Of a stretch of DNA of 64,000 nucleotides, positions 8,986-16,762 are shown in pieces. The stretch spans positions 4,741,001 through 4,805,000 of the forward strand of contig NZ_CP019630.1 in the NCBI RefSeq assembly GCF_001999245.1. The letters run 5' to 3'. The notes beneath the pieces are model-generated. The model did no database searches and was not told the DNA's origin. It saw only the letters and a list, made by a program, of their open reading frames with translations. Origin of the DNA: Roseibium algicola (GTDB taxonomy: Bacteria; Pseudomonadota; Alphaproteobacteria; Rhizobiales; Stappiaceae). Numbering within the stretch: the stretch's first letter is position 1; each line of letters opens with the position of its first letter. The position numbers and the translations under genes were made by a program.

Positions 8986-10509
8986 ATGACGAGAGTTGCG
9001 GGTGATCTCTGGTGCAAGGCTGGTGCCGTGCTTTTCATTGTTCTGCTGGGGGCGTTTTCCATGCCCTTTGCAAATGCAGCCGACTTCAGGCTGCGGCCGG
9101 ATCTCGAGCCGCACCTGAGAAGCCTCAAGCTTATCTATCCCCCTGAAGGACCGCACAGCGTTCTGGCGCAGCTTCCGAACTTGGAAGACGGGGAGGTTAG
9201 GCAGATCGATCAGTTTGCGCTTTATCCTGCGGAACCGGAAATGGGAACGCATGTGATCGAGCTTTCAGGCCCGATCGTAAAGGGGGATGCCGGCAAGTTG
9301 TCTGCCTTTCTGGACAGCATAAGTGGCCCGTCGATGCGCTACCTCGTTTTCAACAGTCCTGGTGGCGATTTCCTCGAAGGGTTCAAGATCGCTGACAGCA
9401 TCCGGTACAATCTTGAAAGTCAGGACCCGAACATTGGTGGTGTCTTCGTACTGAAGAACACCAGCTGTGTGTCTGCCTGTGCTCTGGCATTCTCCCTGTC
9501 CGTGGACATGGTGCACCCCTTTGCCAGCGATGCCAGATATGTCGAAAAAGGCGCGGAACTGGGCTTTCACATGGCATATCTTGCCGGAGATCAGGGCGCG
9601 CAGGTCGAGCGTATCGACAAGATCCTGGCCTTTGGCTACCAGGTGACCGAACAATACAGCAAGCTGATTGGCTTCAACATCAATCCGCCTGAGCTGATGA
9701 TGGAAGCCCTGAAGCATTCGACGGCAGACAGCTTCTTCTATCTGCGCGGCGGAATTAATACCTGGAATCTCGGCTTTTCTCCCGTTTCCAACGAAGCTGA
9801 AGCAAACCTTGTCCATGTGGGAGATGGTGTCGATTACGATGCCAACGAAATCTGCAATGCCGTCAACGTGGCGGGGCGATCCTTCAAGGCCTACTATGAG
9901 GTCGCCGACCTGTTTCAGTTCATGAACTCGGAGTTCTCGCTTTTGGACTTGAAAGCTTTGAAAGGCAGAACGGCAACCCTCTATACCGATACGTTCTCGT
10001 GCCAGCTGTCGATGACGCCAGAAGGGGCTCTGTCCGTTGCACTCTGGCGTGGCAAACCTCTTTGTCTGCAACAGGGCCCCGGAAACGAGGAGGTCGACGG
10101 TGGCTTGCAGGGCTGGTGTGCTTCCAGGAAAGTCGTTTCAGCCCCTGTAACGCTGGGTCTGATGGGGAACGTCCTTGGGTGCTCGGACAACAGGCTTGTT
10201 TCCAAAAACAGCTGGGCTGGCGAAAACGGTGGCCCGTCCGGCCGGGTGAAAAGCAATGTGAATTTCCGCTCCAGCCCTGATGTGGGTGGGCAGGTACTGG
10301 GTATGTTACCTGCCGGCGCCACGCTCTCCTTGACCGGTTGCATGATCCGCGGAGACAAGGTCGGCATCTGGTACCAGGGACAGTTCGAAGGGCAGACAGG
10401 TTGGGTCAGCGCCCGGTACATATCGCCGAACCTTTACTACGAAGCCGGTCAATTTCTGCCGATTACGCGCCGGGTGAAGCCATCCTGGGAGGGGTTCTCG
10501 GAACAATAG
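8986..10509 (+). CDS. Periplasmic COG3904-like protein: ClpP/crotonase-type fold plus C-terminal SH3 domain
   Basis: 507 residues from the ATG at 8986; an ATG at 8965 is possible. A signal peptide ends near ANA-AD (residue 27). The middle region has the hallmarks of a ClpP/crotonase-like fold: SPGGDFLEG near 124-132, TSCVSACALAF at 159-169 with a candidate nucleophile Ser163, and GFH at 193-195 with a candidate His195. Residues about 420-490 resemble a bacterial SH3 domain (VNFRSSP...GWVSARYI), which usually binds peptidoglycan or another wall component. Function is unproven; a periplasmic protease or a catalytically inert relative are both possible. It ends five bases from the convergent araC gene. 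Confidence 0.72.
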   Translation: MTRVAGDLWCKAGAVLFIVLLGAFSMPFANAADFRLRPDLEPHLRSLKLIYPPEGPHSVLAQLPNLEDGEVRQIDQFALYPAEPEMGTHVIELSGPIVKGDAGKLSAFLDSISGPSMRYLVFNSPGGDFLEGFKIADSIRYNLESQDPNIGGVFVLKNTSCVSACALAFSLSVDMVHPFASDARYVEKGAELGFHMAYLAGDQGAQVERIDKILAFGYQVTEQYSKLIGFNINPPELMMEALKHSTADSFFYLRGGINTWNLGFSPVSNEAEANLVHVGDGVDYDANEICNAVNVAGRSFKAYYEVADLFQFMNSEFSLLDLKALKGRTATLYTDTFSCQLSMTPEGALSVALWRGKPLCLQQGPGNEEVDGGLQGWCASRKVVSAPVTLGLMGNVLGCSDNRLVSKNSWAGENGGPSGRVKSNVNFRSSPDVGGQVLGMLPAGATLSLTGCMIRGDKVGIWYQGQFEGQTGWVSARYISPNLYYEAGQFLPITRRVKPSWEGFSEQ

Positions 10510-10514
10510 ACGGT

Positions 10515-11429
10515 TCAGGTCGTTGCACCTGCCTTGCCGTATCTGACGGGCGGGCAGCCAACGTGCCGGGTAAAGGCTGTGCTGAAGGCGCTGGTGGAGC
10601 CATAGCCGGTGCGGCTGGAAATCTCGCCGATGCTGTGGAGGCCTGAGCGCAGCATGTGCTTGGCTAGCGTCATGCGCCAGTTGAGCAGGTAACTCATTGG
10701 CGGCAGGCCGACAATGCGGTTGAAACGGGTAAAGAACGCGGAGCGGGAGAGGCCTGCCTCGCCGGCAAGCGCCCGGATCGACCAAGGCTGTTGCGGCGCG
10801 CCGTGCATGGCACGCAGGGCAGGGGCGACCCGAGCATCCGCCAGGCCGCTGAGAAGCCCGGTGGAAGCGGTGGACTGGACGCTTGAACGGAAGGCCTCGA
10901 TCAGGAGGACCTGCAGAAGGTTTTCCAGCACCACATCCCTTGCAGGGCGATCGGCTCGTGCCTCGTCGCGTACCAGGGCTGCCAGCGACGCCAGACGATC
11001 TTCGCCGCGCACAACCACCATCTCCGGCAGAAGAGAGACCAGCAGTTCGGCATCCGGGCTCCCGAAGCTGCAATGGCCAACCAACTGCTGAACCTGGGGC
11101 GGGGATTCACGCGGGTCCAGCATGCCGACGCGCACAACACCATCTTCCCCGTAAACAGGCTGGCTGAAATAGCCTGGAGGTGGTGGCGGATCGAGACTGG
11201 TGACAGTCAGCCCGCCAACGGCGGGCAGCAGCGCAAAATCGCCCGCTGACAATATCACCGGTGCTCTTCCGTCCACTTCCAGGTTGAGCCGCCCCATCAG
11301 CACCAGGCAATAGAACGCTTCGTTGACATCGTCCCGTCGCACCCGGAAGGGGCCGGAGGCTTCCCCGATTTTCGAGAAGGGGGCTCTGGGCCGCAGAAGT
11401 GTGATCACTTCGGACAGGGGATCTGCCAT
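10515..11429 (-). CDS. AraC family transcriptional regulator (cupin N-terminal domain)
   Basis: 304 residues from the ATG at 11429 (MADPLSEV). An in-frame upstream Met adds 27 residues that do not look like the family. Residues about 1-190 form a cupin-like ligand domain typical of Cupin_6/AraC regulators. The C-terminal ~95 residues contain two helix-turn-helix motifs (IRALAGEAGLSRSAFFTRF and IGEISSRTGYGSTSAFSTAF). It is divergently transcribed from the short-chain dehydrogenase gene across a 95-base gap, so that gene is its most likely target. Confidence 0.88.
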   Translation of the reverse strand: MADPLSEVITLLRPRAPFSKIGEASGPFRVRRDDVNEAFYCLVLMGRLNLEVDGRAPVILSAGDFALLPAVGGLTVTSLDPPPPPGYFSQPVYGEDGVVRVGMLDPRESPPQVQQLVGHCSFGSPDAELLVSLLPEMVVVRGEDRLASLAALVRDEARADRPARDVVLENLLQVLLIEAFRSSVQSTASTGLLSGLADARVAPALRAMHGAPQQPWSIRALAGEAGLSRSAFFTRFNRIVGLPPMSYLLNWRMTLAKHMLRSGLHSIGEISSRTGYGSTSAFSTAFTRHVGCPPVRYGKAGATT

Positions 11430-11524
11430 TTCGGACTTTCGATAAAAAGACTGAGACTTCTCATGATAGAAAGTTTTGTCCGTCGTGTCGATATGGGGAG
11501 CATCCAACAACAGGAGACTTTGTC

Positions 11525-12274
11525 ATGAAGACCATCATGATTACTGGATGTTCCTCCGGCTTCGGTCTGGAAACGGCGCGGCATTTTCTGAATGAGGGCT
11601 GGCGGGTGGTTGCGACCATGCGCAAACCCGACGCCACCTTGCTGCCGGCCTCCGAACATTTGCGCATTCTGCCGCTGGACGTGACAGATCACACCAGCAT
11701 TGCCGAGGCCGTCGCTGCCGCCGGTCCGGTTGACGTGCTGGTCAACAATGCTGGTGTTGGCTGGTTGTCGCCCTTCGAGGCAACGTCGGAAGACGTGGTG
11801 CGCAGGATATTCGACACCAACACCTTCGGGACTTTCGAGATGATCCGCGCGGTGCTGCCGCAGATGCGGGAGAAGGGCGAGGGCGTTATCGTCAACGTGT
11901 CGTCCAGTGTCACGCTGAAGTCCTTGCCGCTGCTGCCGGTCTATACCGCCAGCAAAGCGGCCGTGAATGCCTATACCGATTGCCTGGCTCTGGAGCTTGC
12001 GCCGCTTGGCATCCGCGTCCAGCTGGTTTTGCCGGGCCGCGCACCTTCGACCAGCTTTGGCACGAATGCACGAGCGTTGATGGCGGACGCGATGGAGGCG
12101 CCTGCGGCCTACAAGCCCTTTGTCGAGGAAGTGATGGGGGCCTTCATGGCAGATGCCGACAAGGAACCGACCCGGTCGGAAGATGTGGTCAAAGCCATCT
12201 GGCAGGCGGTAACCGATCCGTCGTGTCCCGCCCACCTTCCTGCCGGCAGCGACGCAGAGGCGCTGGCGGCCTGA
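11525..12274 (+). CDS. SDR family NAD(P)-dependent oxidoreductase
   Basis: A 249-residue classical short-chain dehydrogenase. It has the cofactor loop TGCSSGFG at 7-14, NNAG at 74-77, the serine cluster at 126-128, and the catalytic pair Y140 and K144 in YTASK. GGAG before the ATG supports the start. The substrate is unknown. It is probably induced through the divergent AraC regulator. A strong terminator follows directly. Confidence 0.9.
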   Translation: MKTIMITGCSSGFGLETARHFLNEGWRVVATMRKPDATLLPASEHLRILPLDVTDHTSIAEAVAAAGPVDVLVNNAGVGWLSPFEATSEDVVRRIFDTNTFGTFEMIRAVLPQMREKGEGVIVNVSSSVTLKSLPLLPVYTASKAAVNAYTDCLALELAPLGIRVQLVLPGRAPSTSFGTNARALMADAMEAPAAYKPFVEEVMGAFMADADKEPTRSEDVVKAIWQAVTDPSCPAHLPAGSDAEALAA

Positions 12275-12283
12275 TGAAAGGTA

Positions 12284-12318
12284 TGCCGGGCGGTGTGGCC
12301 ACCGCCCGGCAATTTTTT
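12284..12318 (+). terminator. Rho-independent terminator after SDR gene
   Basis: An 11-bp perfect stem (TGCCGGGCGGT with its complement) and a 6-nt loop are followed by a run of six T. It starts ten bases after the SDR stop codon. Confidence 0.85.
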
Positions 12319-12358
12319 GGAATTCGGTTTTCCTGGCCATGCACCGGTTGGTAAAGCC

Positions 12359-13672
12359 TCAGATGAGCGCCAGTGACAGCAGCGGAACAGCAATCAACAG
12401 CGCCAGTCGCAGGATATCGGCCAGCCAGAACGGCAGAATGCCGGCGAACATCGTCCTCAACGGCACGTCCGTTAGCACAGAGCGAAGCACGAAGACGTTG
12501 AGGCCGATCGGCGGCGAGATCAGGCTGATTTCGGTCACCACCACCACGATGATGCCGAACCAGATCAGCACCATTTCCGGATCTGCCAGCAAACCGCCAC
12601 CAAAATCGAGCGAGCTGACCAGCGGGAAGAAGACCGGGACCGTCAGCAGGATCATCGACAGGCTTTCCAGCACTGCCCCCAGCACCACGTAGATCAGTAC
12701 CAGAACCAGAATGACGACATAGGCGTTGACGTCGAGCGACTGAACGAAGGTCAACAATGCGTCAGGCACACCGGCATAGCTGATGAAGTTGGAAAAGACT
12801 TCCGCGCCAATGATGATCGCGAAGATCATCGCCGTGGTGCGCGCGCAGTTGAGCGCGGCGGTGTAGAGCTTTTCAAACGTCAGACCACCGGACACGAGCG
12901 CGATCACGAAGGCGGCGGCAGCACCGATGCCGGCTGCTTCTGTCGGCGTGAAGAAGCCGCCGTAGATGCCGATCATGATCACGGCAAATAGCCCGACAAC
13001 TGCCAGAACACCCCAGACGTCACGCTTTTCGAGCTTCATGTCTTCGGACGCGGTTGGCGCAAGCTCGGGTTTCAGCAGAACCGTGACGTAAATGGCGCCG
13101 AGATAGAACAATACGCCCAGCAGGCCCGGGATGATGCCGGCAATGAACAACTTGCCGATGTCGGCCTCGGTAAGCAGGCCGTAGATGATCAGGATGACAG
13201 AAGGCGGGATCAGGATGCCAAGCGTGCCACCGGCAGCGATGGAGCCGGTTGCCAGACTGTCGGCATAGCCTGCCTTGCGCATGGAAGGCATGGCCACCTT
13301 GGACATTGTGGCGGCCGTTGCCAGAGACGAGCCGCAAACTGCCGAAAAGCCGCCACAGGCGACAATGGCCGCCATGGCAAGGCCACCACGCATGCGGTGA
13401 AGCATGTGGTGAGCGGTCGAGAACAGGGACTGGCTGACACCGGAAATGGTCAGGAGGTTGCCCATCAGAATGAACAACGGGATCACCGAAAGGGTGAACG
13501 AAAGGCCGGTTTCGAAGGCCGCATTTCCGAGAAGGTTCAGCGCGGCATTCCAGTTGCGCAGGGCCGCGAACCCGGCAGTGCCGACAATGATCATTGCAAT
13601 GGCAATGGGCACGCGCAGCAACACGAGCGCGAAGAGCGCAACGAAACCGATCAGAGCTTCAAGCATATTCAA
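12359..13672 (-). CDS. dctM: TRAP transporter large permease (DctM)
   Basis: A 437-residue, very hydrophobic protein with about 12 membrane segments and the DctM signature regions (SLATAATMSKVAMPSM near 120-136, GGTLGILIPPS near 155-165). It forms the ion-coupled channel of a TRAP uptake system with the DctQ subunit encoded immediately upstream (12-base gap). It is the last gene of the dctPQM operon. Substrate not predictable. Confidence 0.93.
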   Translation of the reverse strand: MNMLEALIGFVALFALVLLRVPIAIAMIIVGTAGFAALRNWNAALNLLGNAAFETGLSFTLSVIPLFILMGNLLTISGVSQSLFSTAHHMLHRMRGGLAMAAIVACGGFSAVCGSSLATAATMSKVAMPSMRKAGYADSLATGSIAAGGTLGILIPPSVILIIYGLLTEADIGKLFIAGIIPGLLGVLFYLGAIYVTVLLKPELAPTASEDMKLEKRDVWGVLAVVGLFAVIMIGIYGGFFTPTEAAGIGAAAAFVIALVSGGLTFEKLYTAALNCARTTAMIFAIIIGAEVFSNFISYAGVPDALLTFVQSLDVNAYVVILVLVLIYVVLGAVLESLSMILLTVPVFFPLVSSLDFGGGLLADPEMVLIWFGIIVVVVTEISLISPPIGLNVFVLRSVLTDVPLRTMFAGILPFWLADILRLALLIAVPLLSLALI

Positions 13673-13684
13673 TACTCACTGGTA

Positions 13685-14194
13685 TCAAGCTTTTTCGCGG
13701 AACCGCCTGGCCGCGAAGACTATGGCGGCGATGGCGGAGAGCGCGAAGGAGGCAGCTCCCAGCCAACCGATCAGCGAGAGCGGGATCTGAAGGGAATCCG
13801 TCACTTGTCCACGACGGTCCATCTTCTCGGCATGCTCGAACAGCTTGAACGCGATCAGGGCCAGGACACCGACCGTGCAAACAGCGGCAACCAAGGTGCC
13901 GAGCCGTTTGAGAAGGACGCTCTTGAGCCCGTCGAGCAGCTCCACCTCGATATGTTCGCCGGCAGCGGTCGTCAGTGGCAGGGCCAGGAAGATCAGCGTG
14001 GCCAGCAGCAGCTCCGTCAGCTCATAGGCACCGTTCACGGGGCTGTTGAAGGCATAGCGTGCGACGACGTCGACACAGGTTAGCCCGATCAGGGCGGCCA
14101 GCACACATAAACAGGCCAGCCCGAGCAGGAAACCGGCCCCTCGCCGGATCGTATCGATCCGGCGAGGGGCCTGGCCGTTGGATTCGGCAGACAT
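13685..14194 (-). CDS. dctQ: TRAP transporter small permease (DctQ)
   Basis: A 169-residue protein with four hydrophobic helices, the usual size and topology of DctQ. It contains the family-typical first helix followed by TCVDVVARYAFNSPV near residues 39-53. The ATG lies two bases after the dctP stop, so the genes are translationally close. The first codons (about 8-20) are encoded by a perfect 17-bp inverted repeat. DctQ pairs with DctM in the inner membrane. Confidence 0.9.
   Translation of the reverse strand: MSAESNGQAPRRIDTIRRGAGFLLGLACLCVLAALIGLTCVDVVARYAFNSPVNGAYELTELLLATLIFLALPLTTAAGEHIEVELLDGLKSVLLKRLGTLVAAVCTVGVLALIAFKLFEHAEKMDRRGQVTDSLQIPLSLIGWLGAASFALSAIAAIVFAARRFREKA
14136..14172 (-). 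promoter_or_regulatory. Perfect 17-bp hairpin at the dctP/dctQ junction
   Basis: The left arm 14136-14152 and right arm 14156-14172 are exactly complementary with a 3-nt loop. In the mRNA the hairpin starts 22 nt after the first base of the dctQ start codon. It has no U-tract, so it is more likely a 3' stabiliser of dctP mRNA or a partial attenuator than a full terminator. Confidence 0.75.
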
Positions 14195-14196
14195 GC

Positions 14197-15225
14197 TTAG
14201 TGCTTGATGCCGGTCTTGTCGCGGAACTCGGCCAGAGCGGCGGTGCCGTCAAAGCCGGTTTCGGCAACGGCAGCTGCCCAGGTGGCTTCATGCTTGGCTG
14301 CAAGTTCCTTGACCGCCTCCAGAACCGGGGCCGGTGCGTCGTAGACCTCAATGTCCTTGTCGGCAATGTAGGAAGCCGCACGGGCATCCGCGCCATCCCA
14401 GACGCCGCCGGCCATTTCGGCAAGGGCTTCACCGGAAATCTTGTCGATGGCCGCCTGGTCTTCTTCCGACAGGCCGTCCCAGACATCTTCATTCATGACC
14501 ATGAACCAGGAGGTGTTGTAGAAGCCACCCGGCAGGCTCATGGAGTATTTGGTGTAGTCGGTCAGATTGAAGGCCTGCAACGCTTCCATGGGGAAGGTGA
14601 CACCATCGATGACACCGCGGGACAGCTTCTCGTAGACTTCGCCCGGGCCCATGAACTGGGTGATGATGTCAAGTTCCTGAGACAGGTCCGCAACATAGCC
14701 GCCCGGAGTGCGGATCTTCAGACCGGCAAAATCTTCAGGCTTTTCGATCTTGCGCTGGTTGTTGTGGAACATGCCGGGGCCGTGAACCCAAAGGCCGAGC
14801 AGCTTGGTGCCCTTGTGTTCGCCTTGCGCGTCCAGCGTACCGCCATAGACGTCCCAATAGGCCTTGGAGCCTTCTGTCGCAGTGTTTGCGATGAAGGAGA
14901 ACTGGCCAATGCGCGAACGCAGGAAACGGTCGTCGCGCGTGAAGGAGTGCAGGCCGTAGGTGATGTCGACGATGCCTTCGGCGGCAAGGTCGAAATGCTC
15001 GGGCGGCGAGCCGACCGGCTTGGGCAGAATGCGCACGGTTACGCGGCCATCGGTAGCCTTGGCGACTTCCGCTGCCCAGGGCTCCATCACGTCGGTAACG
15101 AGCGGGTGTTTCGGCGGCAGCCAGGACGACAGAACCAGTTCGTCGGCGGATGCGCTGGCGATGAAACCGGTCAATGCGGACGCTGCCACACCTGCGAGAA
15201 TGGAAAGACACTTCAACTGTTTCAC
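14197..15225 (-). CDS. dctP: TRAP transporter periplasmic substrate-binding protein (DctP)
   Basis: 342 residues with a signal peptide (cleavage near ASASA-DE, residue 27) and a DctP/type II periplasmic binding fold (SSWLPPKHPLVTDVMEPWA at 33-51). The conserved arginine region near 170 (FAGLKIRTPGG) normally contacts the carboxylate of the ligand, which suggests an organic acid substrate but does not identify it. It is the first gene of dctPQM and is divergent from the marR gene. Confidence 0.92.
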   Translation of the reverse strand: MKQLKCLSILAGVAASALTGFIASASADELVLSSWLPPKHPLVTDVMEPWAAEVAKATDGRVTVRILPKPVGSPPEHFDLAAEGIVDITYGLHSFTRDDRFLRSRIGQFSFIANTATEGSKAYWDVYGGTLDAQGEHKGTKLLGLWVHGPGMFHNNQRKIEKPEDFAGLKIRTPGGYVADLSQELDIITQFMGPGEVYEKLSRGVIDGVTFPMEALQAFNLTDYTKYSMSLPGGFYNTSWFMVMNEDVWDGLSEEDQAAIDKISGEALAEMAGGVWDGADARAASYIADKDIEVYDAPAPVLEAVKELAAKHEATWAAAVAETGFDGTAALAEFRDKTGIKH

Positions 15226-15303
15226 GATTTTCTCCTCCCCTTCATTTCATGAAGGCCGTTCTTGCCGGTATGATCCCGGACTTGAAACGTGATGCCAAAC
15301 ATA

Positions 15304-15337
15304 GTTACATATGCAACAAAATAGTTACACATGAAAC
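15304..15337. promoter_or_regulatory. Twin MarR-type operator between dctP and marR
   Basis: Two imperfect palindromes, GTTACATATGCAAC (15304-15317) and GTTACACATGAAAC (15324-15337), each preceded by ATA and exactly 20 bases apart, about two helical turns. Size, symmetry and position between a marR gene and its divergent operon fit a MarR dimer-pair binding region. Confidence 0.65.
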
Positions 15338-15389
15338 CAAGTCAATCGTAAAATCGTGCAGACGACCTAACCAATACTGTTGAGCGCCG

Positions 15390-15923
15390 ATGACCAAGCT
15401 GACCAATCCGGAGACCGAGACCCAAGAAGCCATTGGGATTGCGAGCGAAACGCCGGAGACGCCATTGCCCGACTTCGAGCTGGAAACTTTTTTTCCCTAC
15501 CGGGTGCGTGTCTTTTATTCCGACGTCACACGGGCTCTTTCAGCGGTTTACCAGCGCGATTACGGCATGATGCCTGCCGAATGGCGCACCATGGCCATTC
15601 TCGGCTCGGCCTCTGGCGGACTGCAGGCAAGCGAGATCGTTGCCCGCTCCAGCATGGACAAGGTGGTTGTCAGCCGGGCCGTGAAACGTATGGAAGAGCG
15701 TGGGTTTCTGACACGCGAAAGCAACGAGGCCGACGGCCGCAGTTTTCTTTTGCAGCTTTCAGAGGAAGGACGCGCGGCTTTCGAGGATCTTGCTCCCAAG
15801 CTGAAAGCCGTCGAACAGAAAATGCTCAGCGGCCTCTCACCTGCGGAAATCGAGGGGTTTCTCGCGGTTACCCGGCGGATCCGGGAAAACCTCTCGGACG
15901 AATTGGACGGGGTGAGTGATTGA
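15390..15923 (+). CDS. MarR family transcriptional regulator
   Basis: A 177-residue winged-helix regulator. The recognition region LQASEIVARSSMDKVVVSRAVKRME and the wing LTRESNEADGRSFLLQLSEEG are typical of MarR. Divergent transcription from dctPQM and the double palindrome in the gap indicate that it controls the TRAP operon and itself, most likely as a repressor released by the transported compound or a catabolite. Confidence 0.88.
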   Translation: MTKLTNPETETQEAIGIASETPETPLPDFELETFFPYRVRVFYSDVTRALSAVYQRDYGMMPAEWRTMAILGSASGGLQASEIVARSSMDKVVVSRAVKRMEERGFLTRESNEADGRSFLLQLSEEGRAAFEDLAPKLKAVEQKMLSGLSPAEIEGFLAVTRRIRENLSDELDGVSD

Positions 15924-16027
15924 GAGGCGGTGGTCATTCGACTTCCCGCGGCCGGGCGATGCCCTAAGACGGCATTGCGTGCCGGATCTTGCGTCCGACT
16001 TGAAAGAGGCATCGCCTCATCCAACTC

Positions 16028-16369
16028 TCATACGCTCTGCAAACGAGTAGGCCCCGGGTCTCGCGCTGCTCGCCCGGGGTGACACCGGGGGTAGGGTGCC
16101 ATTAAATCATGCCACTCGGGATTGGACTTCTCGATTAGTTGAACTTTCCAGGATCTGCGCCATTTCTTGAGGCGTTTCTCCATGGCGCTGGCTTCGCTCA
16201 CATCGTCGAACGCTTCTGCAAATACCAAATTGCCGATGCCGTGCTTGCGGGTGAAATCGCCGCCTGCCCCACCGCGATGCTCCTCAACGCGCCGGGAAAG
16301 ATCGTTTGTCACCCCAATGTAGAGCGTGCCGTTCATCCGGCTTGCCAGGATGTAAACGTAATAGGTCAA
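16028..16369 (-). CDS. GIY-YIG nuclease family protein
   Basis: A 113-residue single-domain protein. The GIY-YIG core is visible as YVYILAS (4-10) and GTLYIGVTN (14-22), followed by LSRRVEEHR (24-32) and a basic MEKRLKKWRRSWK helix. This is the small UvrC/YhbQ-like type common in Rhizobiales. The last ~17 residues (CHPGRAARDPGPTRLQSV) are encoded by a dispersed 53-base repeat, so the natural C-terminus may have been shorter. A second, inverted copy of the repeat lies upstream. Role unknown; repair and mobile-element functions are both possible. Confidence 0.82.
   Translation of the reverse strand: MTYYVYILASRMNGTLYIGVTNDLSRRVEEHRGGAGGDFTRKHGIGNLVFAEAFDDVSEASAMEKRLKKWRRSWKVQLIEKSNPEWHDLMAPYPRCHPGRAARDPGPTRLQSV
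16031..16083 (-). repeat. 53-base palindromic repeat, copy 1
   Basis: It overlaps the 3' end of the GIY-YIG gene. Read on the minus strand it matches copy 2 (16473-16525) at 46 of 53 positions, including 31 consecutive identical bases. It contains a CCCGGG...CCCGGG dyad able to form a hairpin. Confidence 0.8.
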
Positions 16370-16472
16370 GCTTCATCTCTGAAGTGAATTGCATTTGACG
16401 GTACAACCGTTTTGCATCTTCAAGTCAAGCGGCGTCGGTCGCTTTGCGTCCCTGGATCAATCCAGGCAGGTC

Positions 16473-16525
16473 GTCACCACGGGCGAACGAAGTGAGACCC
16501 GGGGCCTACTCGTTTGCAGAGCGTT
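16473..16525 (+). repeat. 53-base palindromic repeat, copy 2 (inverted relative to copy 1)
   Basis: It lies about 100 bases upstream of the GIY-YIG start in inverted orientation to copy 1, so the two copies bracket the gene. The stretch between the GIY-YIG start and the terminator at 16715 holds no gene I can support. Confidence 0.8.
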
Positions 16526-16714
16526 GGTGTGTCGGTGCGGGCGTTACTTTGGAATGCCCGCAGTTCCATCCAAGCGGAAATGCGGGTGTCCCCCGACGCT
16601 CCGCTTCGCTTGGGAGGATTTTGATGCCGTTTTGAGCTCATGCAGGTAATTGGCCTTGAATGGGTTGCTTGCGTCCAGCGATGAAGTCGGCGGCCGTTTT
16701 TTGCCCCTGCAAAT

Positions 16715-16742
16715 AAAAAAGGCGGCCAGTGGCCGCCTTTTT
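16715..16742 (-). terminator. Rho-independent terminator of the GPR-like gene
   Basis: Stem GGCGGCC/GGCCGCC with a 3-nt loop, an A-run on one side and a T-run on the other. It lies 21 bases beyond the stop codon of the large minus-strand gene. It could also act on plus-strand transcripts. Confidence 0.85.
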
Positions 16743-16762
16743 CGTGTCTGACTGTCCGTCTC

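Noticed and set aside
13397..14083. Plus-strand open frame across dctM/dctQ
   Set aside because: Crosses two well-supported minus-strand genes and has antisense-type composition.
15954..16015. Inverted repeat GGGCGATGCC/GGCATCGCCT between marR and the GIY-YIG gene
   Set aside because: Arms are short and 42 bases apart, with no T-run; not enough to call a terminator or mobile-element end.
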